Notes: generated by a model from the sequence alone, not told the origin. A stretch of 64,000 nt of DNA from Blastobasis lacticolella (GCA_905147135.1 LR990050.1:1004501-1068500), one strand, 5' to 3'. Shown: positions 1 through 10,149, numbered from the stretch's first letter. Numbers and translations are program-made.

Positions 1-115
1 ACCGCGATCTCCAACCATCCTGCCAAGCGTGGAGATTATGGCAATAACGTCCCCTTTTGTGTGAGAGTCCCTAAGTCCTGCAATGGACTGTTATGGGCTG
101 TGATGACGATGATGA
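1..115 (+). repeat. SINE-B family, 3' part
   Basis: The 3' half of the ~250-bp repeat called SINE-B here. It has the shared block 'cctgccaagcgtggagattatgg', then a block ending 'ggactgttatgggctgtgatga' and a GAT-rich tail. The 5' part lies outside the window. The best full copy is at 13431-13680. Confidence 0.75.
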
Positions 116-637
116 ATAAAAAATCTAATACTACTAAGAGCAAGTCTTCGATATGTATGTCGGAACCGGTCATGACAGTTTGGATATGACAAATCTGGAA
201 GAGGACAAATTCATTAAACATGACAAATTCATTAAACATCTGTCTCTCCTTTTCCAACATACTTGTATTTATAGTTGGTTTTACCGGTGCAGCTTATCCG
301 TTTCAAAAAATGTTACTGTTTTTTTGGATTTATCCATCCATCCAAATACTTCAGGAAATGCGCAGAGCTACCAAGTATTTTGTATACATCGACCGAAACT
401 TGGTCACACTATATAAGCCCCCCAGAATATCTAAAGTTATCCATCGGGCAAAAGTTTTAACGGGGTCGGCAACTTGCTACCCACGTGCGACCTCTGGTAT
501 TACAAACGTTCATAGGCAACTGCTTACCATCAGGCAGGCCATTCTATCACCTTACTGATATAAAAAGTCGTAGATATTCGACAGCAGTGCTTTGGCAGTA
601 TGCATATTTGTTTATTTTATTGGGAAGCTAACAGCTT
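116..637. other. Non-coding stretch with a small duplication and an interspersed repeat
   Basis: An 18-bp unit is duplicated in tandem at 204-221 and 222-239. Positions 451-565 resemble 55922-56047 (block 'acggggtcggcaac', then 'actgcttaccatca'), in the orientation opposite to the oligo-T repeats described elsewhere. No gene is recognised. Confidence 0.5.
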
Positions 638-660
638 AAATTAGGTTAGGTTAGGTTAGT
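638..660. repeat. Short interstitial TTAGG run
   Basis: About four adjacent copies of the insect telomere unit TTAGG. Too short to mark a telomere. A degenerate relative lies at 58095-58124. Confidence 0.7.
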
Positions 661-715
661 AACCACAGAAAAGATTTCACAGATTGTCGGAATTACGTTA
701 AAGTTACATTAGTTC

Positions 716-771
716 TTAAACTGTAAGACTGTAAAGTTTGTGGAATAAATAAACAAATAAATAAATACTTT
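716..771 (+). mobile_element. LINE 3' tail
   Basis: A 3' end with 'aactgtaagactgtaaagtt', AATAAA signals and an AAAT/AAAC tail. The same tail is present in reverse at 6988-7045, so this is a dispersed non-LTR family. Confidence 0.55.
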
Positions 772-1031
772 TTGAAGAAGTAAAGTATAGGGTACATAGG
801 CATCCTTGTCGATGCACAGCAATTTTCGACCTATAGTATTTTTAAAGGAGCACACAAATAATTCAATATCATATTCACTTAACTTAATAAAAAAGACACT
901 TGCTCTGATGAGAAATGGAATTTTTCTATAATTAGTCCTACAGAATAGAACAGATAGGAGGGGGCCTTTGCGAGAGTTTGGTCTGGGTACGTTGATTTTT
1001 AGTTTAGAGAGTAACAAGTAGTTTCACTTAC

Positions 1032-1237
1032 CGAAGCAGTTGGATTCCCAGGGTTAAGGACAACAAGAAGCCTTACATTCACTCCCTTTTTCTTAGCTTC
1101 TTCAAAGGCTCGCTGTAGCTCTTCAATGTCGAGACCCCAATTCTTCTTTTCATCCAGATAGTAATCGACGTGAGTCAGATGATGTTCAGTTATGAACGCT
1201 GTGAATATTGGTGATGAGGGAACTGGAACCATTACAC
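1032..1237 (-). CDS. Alanine aminotransferase-like, fifth visible exon
   Basis: 206 nt, acceptor gctcatcag and donor GTAAGT at 1031-1026. Encodes VMVPVPSSPIFTAFITEHHL, then THVDYYLDEKKNWGLDIEEL, an EEAKKKG helix and LLVVLNPGNPTAS. The VDYYLDE and PGNPT blocks are diagnostic of alanine aminotransferase. NPT is followed by Ala-Ser where the family normally has Gly-Gln, exactly at the exon end. The next exon was searched for in 1-1031 and not found. Confidence 0.92.
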
Positions 1238-4200
1238 CTGATGAGCGAAGAATTAAGTGTTGAGGGTATGTGTTAGGGCGAATGGCGTCCACGCCCATAT
1301 TACACTCATGCAATCATCAGTCATGGATACACCAGTCTTTTGACGACAGTAAGTCAAATTAAGGATGTAATGAAGAGCCGAATAAAATACTGTCTATGTC
1401 TATGTCTGTCTAAATTTATGCAAACAACAGTCATCTAGCATCTTCATTGTCAATCACGGTTCGCTCCTTTTATTGCTTTAATTAAGAATTAATGGTATTT
1501 TAAAGTGTTTGTATGTGTTATGGCGAATGGCTTCCAAGCGCATATTACACTCATGCAACCATCAGTCATGGACACACCAGTCTTTTGACGACAGTAAGTC
1601 AAATTAAGGATGTAATGAAGAGCCGAATAAAATACTGTCTATGTCTATGTCTGTCTAAATTCATGCAAACAACAGTCATCTAGCATCTTCATTGTCAATC
1701 ACGGTTTGCTCCTTTTATTGCTTTAATTAAGAATTAATGGTATTTTAAAGTGTTTTGGGTTCATCCGGTATATCAAATCCCCCACCGTATCAGAACACCA
1801 TTATGATTATCAGAACATTCACTAGATATCTACTAAAGGTTAGTCTAAAACCTTCCCACTCCAGAAACACTTACCCGTAGGTTTTCCATCTATGTCATTG
1901 ATGAACAGTTGCAGGATTTGTTTCAGGGGAAGTGCCGCACCGTTTGTCAGAACTACGTTTTCAATACGACAACAGTGACCATCTCGTTTCTTTATATATT
2001 CAGCTACGTGTTGTCTAATATATGGAAGGCCGCTGGACGGTGAGTATGCGCCTACTGTATTACCTCTGCGAACAATACCTGAGCTGAAACCTCTTACGAA
2101 ATGACGAGGGGCTTCCAGAAGACCCCAAAGAGTCCTGAATTTTACTCTGCCTTCTATTAACGGGTTTTGCCAACGAGTCAGACCCAGGGATCAAGTCAAG
2201 AAATTTGATGTTACAGACTATTAATGTAAATAATATTTTCATTTGAGGCTAGGTGGCGTTGTGTGAATTTGAACATATGTTTATTTTATTCAATCTAATA
2301 AATAAATTTCCCTCTCTCCCTAATAAGCCCTCTCTCTTCGGTAAGTCTGCTGTAAGACTTTTTTTATCTTTATGTTCATATTATTGTAACTTTCTTTGTG
2401 CACAATAAATGGTTAAATAAATAAATAAATTTAATAGATGTTACTAAAATCGCCAATATGTAAATAATTCTTAATATTTCTCTCCACATACCTACTACCT
2501 GTGTGAGAGACTACAGTCAGCACTAGGTTTAGACCTGTCTTACAGATCACGAGGCCCCCAAAATAACCACGAAAGTCGTAAAACCTAAACCAAATAGTAA
2601 TAATTTCAAAAATAGATTTACTTACTGACAATCTTCTAATATTTCACGTACCCTTTTAACTACGTCTTCAGGAAAAATACATTTCTCTATGAGTGGCGGG
2701 TACGTAACTCCCGCAATGACCTGGAACCATGGAAATTATAGTATTTTATTATTGGGAGCTTGGGAGGCACACAAAAGAACGGTCCACCTAATGGAAAGTG
2801 GCCACCGCTGTGACATTTGCAACCTATGGGGAGCGTATCCATAATTTTATTATATATTCGTTTTCTAGATTTCATTTACAATTATAAAGGCGTTACTGCA
2901 TATAAATGCGCCGCGTCTCGCGTTTTTTCCATAGGGTTAGGAGACCACATTGTTCTTGCTACTTTCAGTAAAACTTTTTTTTTTTTTTGTGTCATACGGT
3001 AGGTAAACAGGCAAGCGGGCCACCTGATGGAAAGTGGTCACCACCGCCCATAGACATTAGCAACACCAAGAGTATCGCCAATGCGTTGCCCACCTCTATA
3101 ACACGTTGCTCTGGCAGCAAAAAGACAAATGCCACTCCACTGCCAAAGCCACGGTTCTCCAAAGCCTCACCCCATGGAGCACTGGAAACCTTACTCACCG
3201 GCAGAAACACAATACTATTTAAAAGAGTATTATTTAGTTGCGATATTCTGTAAGGTGGAGGTATAAGGAACAAGAGAAATAAATACTTACTTACTTACTT
3301 ACAGCGCTGGCTCAGCAACCCAAAGTCCACTTTGGGTTGCTGAGCCAAGATCCATCTTGGCGTCCGATACCAGAGATCGCCACCTTTCTTACAATGCGCC
3401 ATCTCCTGCCTATCTCGAATCCTCGGATTCCCAGTGCATGCAGTAACCTACTTGTTACGTAACCGAACCAGAGAGGAATAAATGGTCCTGACAGATCTCA
3501 CAACCTCCGTTACTGCCGGTTGACAAATAAATTTCAGACGACGGAAAGTCAGAGGGACCACCTTGACCGCGGTCAAGCAGTTGCTTGCAGATTCAAATAA
3601 TTGTAAATAGCTAATAAAGTAATATCTCATAGATACCTGTCTGATAAAAGTAACTGGCTTCTGCCCCAATGCTTGTACGTCTCCAATTGTAGCTTTGATC
3701 ACAGATTTAAATGGCTTTTTGGCACCCTGTAGAAGAAAACCGATCGTATAGCGGTTTTCGAAATAAAAGTTTGACACACATTTTAAAATTTAGTGTACGG
3801 GTATATACTGCTTACGTTGATTATCACAGTAAAACAGTGCAGTAAGTTAAATTTGTCATCATCATCATACGAGCAGTCAGTCCCGGCTTCTGCCAGGGTC
3901 CGCTTTCCAGCTCTTTTTTGTCCACTTCACCTGGTCTTGGGCATCCTCGCGACGAATGATATTGGCTCTCGCATCCCACTCGGCGATGTTAAACCGTCGC
4001 GTTTTGGGTCTCCCGCAGGATCATATTACACACGTATCAATGGAGCTTAATTCGTATTTAATCCCATGTCAGCTGCAATGCTTTAGATATCGGATTCCCG
4101 TGATACTAGGCCACATATAAAGGTAGCAAGTTCGTTAGGGCAGGTTATTTATTTATTTATTTAACATTTTATTGCACACAGTAAAATACATAGAGAAACA

Positions 4201-5248
4201 TCATACATATAGACGACACAACTTATTTCTAAAAGAAATTTCTTCCAGCAGGCCTACAGAAGAGAGATGAGATAAGTAAAGCAGATCGACGTGCGCGATA
4301 TAGAATACATACTAAAATACTTAGACATACTTATCTTCTCAAATAAAATATAATAAATATAATATAAATTTATAACAATAATACAATACTATACATACAT
4401 ATCTATGTACAACTAGACAGAGATAGATAATGGTCCTTGACACGTTTTTTAAAAGTCTGTAGTGACGGACTGTCCCGCACCTCATGTGGAAGATAGTTCC
4501 AAAGTCTCGCAGCATGAACAGTAAAGGAATAGGAAAAGAAATTGAAGTGATGGATAGGGATTGTTTATTGTTATTAATTATATAATATTGCAAATGTCCA
4601 TAAACCATGGTATTCTTACCAATAGCTTGGCAGTACACTTCCTTGCCGCCTTTACTTAGTGGTATAAAAATGTTATACCTGCGATTCTGAATGTAAAGAT
4701 AGATCATTATAATTTTTTTTTTTACTTTGACTAAACATTAAAAAATATTATAATAATGATATAAATAACTATAGACTACTAATAACAATTTTACAACTAA
4801 TTAAATAAACAAAGTAAAAAAACTTACAGATAAAAAATTTGTCCCATCTCCACGGTATTAGGAATGCTGCCCAGAAGGGTGGCCGCATTGCCCCGCTGGA
4901 TGGCGAGACTAATTCGCTGGCCGAAGTAGAGGCCAGCCCTGGTCTTTAGTAAGATCGACCAGGCGCTTAGCTAGCTCCCGAAACAGAGAGTGTGCGCCTG
5001 GTCCCCACGGCCCAAGTGTTTCCACGCCAAATGGCGCAAATATGTGATATGATAAAATAAATTCTACCTCACATCTACATCATGGGTACATGCTATATCT
5101 ATATCTCTACCTTTTCCAACTCATGTTGCAGTTCCATCGTACGCTGCTGTATTGGTCCTCGCATTATGTATTTCGACTTCACCATACCGGGATTCATGTT
5201 ATTGACAGTCAATATCTTTGAGTCGGCACACGTTGATAACATAACTCG
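1032..5248 (-). CDS. Alanine aminotransferase-like gene, five exons, C-terminal half off the left edge
   Basis: Five exons read in order on the minus strand: 5248-5111, 3726-3637, 2720-2626, 2065-1875 and 1237-1032. Every junction is GT-AG and the phases agree (0, 0, 2, 1), giving 720 nt or 240 codons without a stop. The product matches the N-terminal half of fold-type I, PLP-dependent alanine aminotransferase, which interconverts alanine plus 2-oxoglutarate and pyruvate plus glutamate. Family blocks seen: MNP...RGPI, KPFKSVIKATIGDVQALG, GAYSPSSGLPYIRQ, VDYYLDE and NPGNPT. The lysine that binds PLP and the C-terminal small domain must lie beyond position 1. No exon before 5248 was found, so a mitochondrial presequence cannot be judged. 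An ATG lies 7 nt inside the first visible exon and could be a cytosolic-form start. Several usually conserved residues differ (see findings), so a divergent paralog is possible. No symbol is assigned because it could be the GPT ortholog or a paralog. Confidence 0.9.
1266..1755. repeat. 245-bp tandem duplication inside an aminotransferase intron
   Basis: Two direct copies, 1266-1510 and 1511-1755, each running from gtatgtgtta to taaagtgttt. I count about eight substitutions and no length change, so identity is roughly 97 percent. The array fills most of the 637-nt intron between the exons ending at 1875 and starting at 1237, and its edge is 28 nt from the splice acceptor. Confidence 0.9.
1875..2065 (-). 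CDS. Alanine aminotransferase-like, fourth visible exon
   Basis: 191 nt, acceptor ttcgcag and donor GTAAGT. Encodes GNTVGAYSPSSGLPYIRQHV, then AEYIKKRDGHCCRIENVVLT and NGAALPLKQILQLFINDIDG, ending in KPT. The GAYS-SSG and Y-I-KRDG positions match the family. At the PLP-phosphate loop the usual GAS(D) reads GAA(L). A competing acceptor (tttcagctcag, 17 nt upstream) would add residues and break the phase, so it was not chosen. Confidence 0.88.
2230..2432 (+). mobile_element. LINE 3' UTR with AAAT tail, intronic
   Basis: AT-rich stretch ending 'gtgcacaataaatggttaaa' plus TAAA repeats, a typical insect LINE 3' end with a polyadenylation signal. It lies in the 2066-2625 intron of the aminotransferase, opposite to the gene. 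Confidence 0.5.
2626..2720 (-). CDS. Alanine aminotransferase-like, third visible exon
   Basis: 95 nt, acceptor ggttccag and donor GTAAGTA. Encodes VIAGVTYPPLIEKCIFPEDV, then VKRVREILEDC plus two bases of the next codon. It corresponds to the QVLALCVNPDLL...FPDDAKKRAERIL helix region of the family. The phase-2 end is completed by the first base of the next exon to give Gln. Confidence 0.88.
2761..2834 (+). repeat. Diverged oligo-T-headed interspersed repeat
   Basis: Carries 'ggtccacctaatggaaagtg gccacc', a diverged form of the block 'gggccacctgatggaaagtgg' seen at 2975-3190. Intronic. Confidence 0.5.
2975..3190 (+). repeat. Oligo-T-headed interspersed repeat, best copy
   Basis: Starts with 14 T, then 'catacggtaggtaaacaggc' and 'gggccacctgatggaaagtg', and continues through a conserved 'agacattagcaacaccaaga' block. 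Other copies: 2761-2834, 7432-7511 (reverse), 18409-18600, 56501-56615 and, more diverged, 26246-26340. Probably the 3' part of a SINE or LINE. I cannot name the family. Confidence 0.75.
3284..3425 (-). mobile_element. RTE-type LINE 3' end fragment containing an 18-bp perfect hairpin
   Basis: On the minus strand this ends 'tgctgagccagcgctgtaag' followed by AAGT units, the same 3' end as the plus-strand LINE tail at 12663-13042. At 3309-3346 the block ggctcagcaacccaaagt is followed after 2 bp by its exact reverse complement, so the fragment carries a local inverted duplication. Confidence 0.65.
3637..3726 (-). CDS. Alanine aminotransferase-like, second visible exon
   Basis: Exactly 30 codons, acceptor ttctacag and donor GTATCT. 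It encodes GAKKPFKSVIKATIGDVQAL followed by GQKPVTFIRQ. This is the signature block of the family ([28 protein letters not shown] in vertebrate enzymes), which lies before the PLP-binding large domain. Both junctions are phase 0. The flanking introns carry LINE and SINE remnants. Confidence 0.92.
3870..4022 (-). mobile_element. RTE-type LINE 3' fragment
   Basis: The minus-strand reading gives the C-terminal LINE pattern RRFNIAEWDARAN, then REDAQDQVKWTKKSWKADPG. It matches the tail of the larger copy at 60267-61396 and ends in an ATG/GAT-rich tail at 3856-3869. Inactive, intronic remnant. Confidence 0.7.
4146..4545 (-). mobile_element. LINE reverse-transcriptase C-terminus and 3' tail
   Basis: Minus-strand reading gives SFTVHAARLWNYLPHEVRDS then PSLQTFKKRVKDHYLS, the usual extreme C-terminus of Jockey/CR1-type reverse transcriptases, followed by an AT-rich 3' UTR, an AATAAA and an AAAT tail at 4146-4164. 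5'-truncated, inside the 3727-5110 intron. Confidence 0.7.
4835..5042 (-). mobile_element. Non-LTR retrotransposon ORF2 C-terminal fragment
   Basis: Minus reading: APFGVETLGPWGPGAHSLFR, ELAKRLVDLTKDQ, then after a small frame change GQRISLAIQRGNAATLLGSI and PNTVEMGQ. This is a common C-terminal signature of one group of non-LTR elements. It sits only about 70 bp downstream of the first visible aminotransferase exon. Confidence 0.6.
5111..5248 (-). CDS. Alanine aminotransferase-like, first visible exon
   Basis: 46 codons between a tttacag acceptor ending at 5249 and a GTAGAG donor at 5110-5105. It encodes the family's N-terminal block: a KILTVNNMNPGM stretch, then YIMRGPIQQRTMELQHELEK, which aligns with the KVLTLDxMNP...YAVRGPIVQRALELEQEL region of animal alanine aminotransferases (comparison from memory of the family). 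The frame continues in phase 0 into the next exon. If translation starts at the ATG near 5242, about eight residues precede KIL, close to a short cytosolic N-terminus. Otherwise an upstream exon adds more sequence. Confidence 0.85.
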
Positions 5249-5379
5249 CTGTAAACAGAGTGAAAGTACTAAGTGTCCAGTGTTTTTTGGCTTCACCCCC
5301 CATTTACCAATACCTTTTTTCAGAGTTATGTACATTAGTTGAACACTAACCCATGCTCTTACAGTGAGGGAATATATAG

Positions 5380-6012
5380 TTTTTTTTATTTAGACTAGCT
5401 AGTGAGTGACGATGCGGCCGAAGATGGAGTAGGATGATATGAATGGAGAAATAGATGTCTAGGAACGGCCTGTTCACTTCAGCCTTGACGACGTCCAGAT
5501 TATACCGACTGGTAGATAAGGCTAGTTTAACTTTAAGTCCGCCAATGTAGAGCTCGTCTAATCTAAAATGACGCGCCCCACTATCGCATTAACGCACACA
5601 AGACAGTTTAAAATATGGACGCATACATATACAAATGCCGTTGCAATTGGTCATTCAGTTGCCGGTGAGACACCAACGTAGGAGCACGCGTCGTTTGATT
5701 GCAAAAGTACCGCTCCCACCACCTCCCACACAGATGAAGTGTCGTTATCAATATTTGCACTCACACATCGAAATTAACTAACTAAGTAGTGGGGCGCGTC
5801 ATTTTAGACTAGACGAGCTCTACCTTTAGTGCATAAAGTTTTAATAAATAAATAAATCATAATGATCAGGAAACGCACTCGCAAGCAACTTGTTCCATTC
5901 CTTAGAAGTACGCATTATAGTTAAACCAAAGCGGCTCGCGTGGATAGCTGAAAGATCCACGACATAAGGATGAAGCGTTCGCCCGGGTAACGTTTCTTGA
6001 TAGCAGAATTTG
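5380..6012 (-). mobile_element. Jockey-like LINE C-terminal fragment, split by a MITE and other DNA
   Basis: Two parts, 5380-5502 and about 5862-6012, together match the copy at 41822-42165. On the minus strand they give HPYVVDLSAIHASRFGLT, then the W/N-LP-S-FPD pattern and the DVFK-TVNR pattern of a LINE C-terminus. The TIR element at 5547-5823 plus about 80 bp of other sequence lie between them. Frames are broken. Confidence 0.6.
5547..5823. mobile_element. MITE-like element with 37-bp terminal inverted repeats, copy 1
   Basis: The left end gtagagctcgtctaatctaa and its continuation to ccccacta (5547-5583) are the reverse complement of 5787-5823 with one mismatch. The interior is non-coding and shared with the copy at 44327-44578. 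No clear target duplication, superfamily unknown. Confidence 0.85.
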
Positions 6013-6222
6013 AATTTCTTGAGCTGTACTGTCCCAAGTATTCGGTTGTTCTACTTAAATATGAAATGTGATCTACCTTCGTAATTGTGTACGTACGCCA
6101 TATTGGACTATCCCATACGGGGCTGCTGCCGAGATGTCGCGACAACATATTTTCGGTGTCTCTGTGATAGAACACACAGTTAGCTTAGTAGCGTACTTCA
6201 TGTTAGCAATTACATAGTTGAT

Positions 6223-6316
6223 TATTATCATCATCCTAGCAATCTCTCCCGGCATCAGCCAGAGCCCGCTTTCTTACTCTTTCTTCTTTACTTCGCCCGG
6301 TCTTTAGCATCTTCTA
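6223..6316 (-). mobile_element. RTE-type LINE 3' fragment
   Basis: Short, diverged copy of the 3' end seen at 3870-4022: 'cggcatcagccagagcccgc' then 'cttcgcccggtctttagcat'. Confidence 0.5.
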
Positions 6317-6526
6317 ATTATTAGGAAATCTAGCTTTTGACCTACACTAGAATAACAGAATCATAGAATGACAAAAATAACACAGAGATAACAATACAAT
6401 CTATTCCGTTTAGTGTGGTTCCCGCAGGAACAAGTCTGGAACATCACAAAAACAACAAAAAAATTACATGGTATATTTTGGTGAGATATGTCTTTAATCC
6501 TTATTCATCATCATCATCGGTCATGG

Positions 6527-6873
6527 TCATCTTGGCGTTAATGTCTCGGTTGTGCTCGCACATATGAGGGCTCGTGGTCCGCCTTGACCATGGTCCAGGA
6601 TTTGGCAGATCAGGTAATTACAGTGGAGCGATTGCCATCGGACCTCTGTGACCCTATTAATAGGGGAACCTGACCAGAATGAATCATGGTTACATATTTA
6701 GTCGCCTGACTGTGCAGGTTTCATCACGATCTTTTCTCTCACCGATACAGCTTCGGTTAGTGTTCAACTAATCTACATAACTCAGAAAAGAGTCATTGGT
6801 ATAAGGCTTCACCGCGGTGTAAGTCCGGTACCTCAGGTATGAGTTAGAACCCATAACCATTAGACCACCGATC
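6527..6873 (-). repeat. SINE-A copy
   Basis: Near full-length copy of the tRNA-derived repeat best seen at 32099-32445. It runs from 'gtcatcttggcgttaatg' to 'ttagaccaccgatcc'. The tRNA-like head is at the right and a CAT-rich tail at 6504-6519 lies on the 3' (left) side. The head is eroded in the B-box region. Confidence 0.8.
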
Positions 6874-6987
6874 CTTGTTCAGTTATCCTTGTTTAATTTT
6901 GGTTCTTGTGGTTAGGGTCATTTTGGAACCCAGACTGAAATCACTATAGCTCGTAATTATCTACAACCCAATAACCTTTACCTTTAA

Positions 6988-7045
6988 AATATTTATTTAT
7001 TTATTTATTCCACAAACTATACAGTCTTACAGTTTATGAAGGTAT
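6988..7045 (-). mobile_element. LINE 3' tail
   Basis: Reverse copy of the tail at 716-771: TTTA repeats, then 'ccacaaactatacagtctta'. Confidence 0.5.
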
Positions 7046-7431
7046 GAATAAATTAGTCAGCAGAATCAGCACATAATTATTATACAAATATAAACTGATT
7101 GTTGTACTGGCACCGGAAAATGGATGGGCAGGGTTATGACAACAATAACCAATTTAAAAAATTATACTTACCACAACGCTCATAGATCACGAAAGTTACA
7201 GTTACTAAAATGCTTATTAAAATTGTGGAATGTGTTATTAAAACGTTTGTAACAATATTAAATTAAATAAATTTACTGAACCAAATAATGGAAATAACCT
7301 AAAAAAGTTAATTGTGAAGTCTCAGTCGTCGAGATTTGCGTTGGAAATACTTGACGCTATTAATGTGACCATCATTACTAGTAATAGTCGTATTATTATA
7401 GATCGAAGTTTGAAGAGTTGTGTTTTAGAAT

Positions 7432-7511
7432 GCCTAATGTCTATAAGCAGTGGTGACCACTTCCCATCAGGTGGCCCACTTGCCTGTTTGCCTAACGTAT
7501 GTCATAAAAAA
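7432..7511 (-). repeat. Oligo-T-headed interspersed repeat, short copy
   Basis: 'gtgaccacttcccatcaggtggcccacttgcctgtttgcc' is the reverse complement of the core of the 2975-3190 repeat. Confidence 0.7.
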
Positions 7512-7673
7512 CTAAAATAGGCTATCACTAGAAATTAAAAATATTTTCTGCATATGTTTGGAGGGTTATGGGCAATGTTGGACAGGACTTACAAGGGGCG
7601 GTACATTTATCCCGTACTAAACCGAAAATTGTACTGACGACTAGCTTTGACAAGACGTCCCACTTCAAATGTA

Positions 7674-7831
7674 CAGTCGAGTTTATTAATATGTGAGCAT
7701 TACCAAGGCTTCAAATATAAATGTACATGGAAGGGTACTTATATATCTGAGCAGATTTATCAATCTAACATATGTACATCTGCTCAGATATATAAGTACC
7801 AGCAATGCTCACATATTTATGAACTCGACTG
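7674..7831. mobile_element. Palindromic MITE flanked by TA
   Basis: 158 bp that folds on itself almost completely. Ends CAGTCGAGTT and AACTCGACTG, then a TATGTGAGCATT-type block, then an inner arm ggtacttatatatctgagca repeated in reverse. TA flanks each side (7672-7673 and 7832-7833), consistent with a Tc1/mariner-type target duplication. Confidence 0.8.
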
Positions 7832-7833
7832 TA

Positions 7834-9350
7834 ATTGGTATCCACTAATATTGCTAATATTGCACGACTATTGAGTTGCGAGGTGAATAGAAAAAAAAGT
7901 TGGACAGATGAAGCTCGCTGTTTTGACCTTGAATGTGCATCGGGGGCGGGTAGGGCGGGCGGGAGAGGGGTACTGCATTGGATGAACACACGATTATTTC
8001 TATCAATTGAATGTAATGTACAAATGTGTAACAAATTTACTGTAACCGACCATTTCTTTAAATGAATAAACTATTGATGTTTTTATTTTAATTGGTAAAT
8101 TGCAGTTTTTATAACAAGAATTGGATCAGGCTTACGTATTGTTAAGTAGTAATAACAAGTCCCAAATTTATGTAGAGATATTTTTTTTTTATATTTAGAC
8201 TCTTTATTTCTAATAATTTAAATGTTTTTTTTATTTTTCCATATTATATCGACTAAAACGAATAGTTACAAAAATATGCTTTCCAATTCAGAGAGAGTGC
8301 CGTAGCAGTCATAACATAATTTTAATACATATACTTAAAGGATCACAACCACATGGAAGAGTATGGTACAGCGAGTGGCCAACATTACAGACTAGACATG
8401 ACCTTCAGCAATAAAGATGCCGACTAAGAAAAAGAGACTAAAGGGAACAAATCTATTCTTAAATTAGATTATAGTCCCATAAGGAGTCGATAATCATCCG
8501 CATAATGAAGTACAATTACGTCGCCGTCGAACAATGCGATCGCAGTCTTGGGCGCAGTCGCCGATTGCATCGGAAAATTCAATTTTAATTCAATTACAGA
8601 CGTCGCACCGCACAGCCCGGGATCGAATCAGTGTCTAAAAGTGTTTCGATTTAATTGTAGCAGCGCCTTAAGAGTCTCTCCTAGTTATTTATCAATGGCC
8701 TCAATGCAATTTGTAGAATTGATTCCAATATTGCATTTAAATGCGTATTAGACGCCGCGCAGTGCTGATACTAAGAAACACCGTGTTCAGTAGTCGAACT
8801 TCTTGGTAAGACTGGGAACTTTACATTGCGCTTTGACATAAGTTTACTTATAGTCTTAGCAGTTGCATTACTGGGAATTTCCTAAGAACTAAGTTCCCAT
8901 TAGAACTAAGAGCCTGTACAAACGTACACATGGTGATAAGTTGATTCGTAGAACGTTAACGTGTAAATGATGACTCACGCTGCACGCTACAACTAGTAAC
9001 AGACGCTCCGATTTGGCTGGAGCCGACAAACCGTCAGTTGCAGTCGATACTAATCTATACGATGTACAAAATAAAGTACTTTTTGGATTAATTCGGATGC
9101 GTCGACGAGCCGACCTTGGTCGTATGTCCAACCACGTCCTCCGCACCCAAAAGCGACTTTGTCATATACTGCGTAGGGATAAGTATCAACTGCAACTGAC
9201 AGTTGGTCGGTTCCAGCTAAAACGGAACGTCGGTTACTAGATTACACCGTGCCGGGTCCGGGACGAATCTCGGCCGAAGCTCGGCTGGCTCAACAGTCTC
9301 GTGAGCCGATTGTTACTGCGTGATAGTATAGGGCTCATTAGGCTAGGTGA
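7834..9350. other. No gene or known repeat recognised
   Basis: Mixed-composition DNA. Reading frames of 60-90 codons occur on both strands but none has a recognisable domain, splice context or family match. Confidence 0.4.
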
Positions 9351-9360
9351 TTTTCAATCT

Positions 9361-9394
9361 TAACTAATTAGACTGGCTTACTGACTAATTAGAC
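9361..9394. promoter_or_regulatory. Pair of homeodomain-type sites, 21 bp apart
   Basis: The 11-mer ACTAATTAGAC occurs at 9363-9373 and again at 9384-9394. TAATTA is the palindromic core recognised by many paired-class and Antp-class homeodomain proteins. A regulatory role is inference only. Confidence 0.3.
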
Positions 9395-9868
9395 AAGCTC
9401 GCTATTATATCGCGTTGAATACCGCATGCTAAATAGTTCAGTTTCCGTTATTTTTACGCGATTTCGGTAATATAGGCTCTGAGCGGGTATTTCCTCCTTT
9501 ATTTGAATATTGTATGAGTTACAATTATTATAGTAATGTCGTTAAACCTACCTACATAGGTAAATATTAAATAACCCATAAAGGTATTTAAAAATATATC
9601 CTTTTGGTTTCAAGTACGAGTACAACATATCCAATGCCTATTCTCAAATCAAACTCAAATCCTGGTTACGGCAATTATTATTATTTTATAAAAAGAAAAG
9701 TATGGCCCAAAACAGGTGTAATTTCGGGTAACTTTTTATTCGTTTTCGGACTCTTTGTTGTTTAGCCAACGGCAGCACTTAACTGCGCACTGACTAAACG
9801 GTCCAACTCTTGGCCGAAGCCACTTGGATGTACAAAACCTGACTTACTCTATTTACATACGCGTAGAC

Positions 9869-10130
9869 TTACAAAGACAGACTGAATATCGCATCCTTAT
9901 ATTTTTGGGCTGTCAGCTTTTTCGCACGGTTAAGAAATACCGGCTGAAGAAGCGATGACTCGACGTCGTTAATGATGATCTGCGTGCCCGCAAACTCAAC
10001 ACCAAGGACGCCGGAGACCGAATTAAGCAGATGAGGTAGCAAGGCAAGTAGAATGGCGGACCCTGGGTCCTTCCGCGGGGGAGCAAGACCGAGGTTGACG
10101 CCAAGATGATGATCATGGTGACTGCATCCA
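9869..10130. repeat. Probable interspersed repeat, coding-like on the minus strand
   Basis: The minus strand is open for about 100 codons (10174-9869), but its first part resembles the 3' end of SINE-A ('catcatcttggcgtcaac', then a 'cccaggg' block) and the remainder looks like a LINE or DNA-transposon flank. I treat it as a repeat, not a gene. Confidence 0.35.
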
Positions 10131-10149
10131 TTTTTTGTGCACTTGCACT

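Noticed and set aside
638..660. Telomere or subtelomere
   Set aside because: Only about four TTAGG units; such short runs are frequent inside insect chromosomes.
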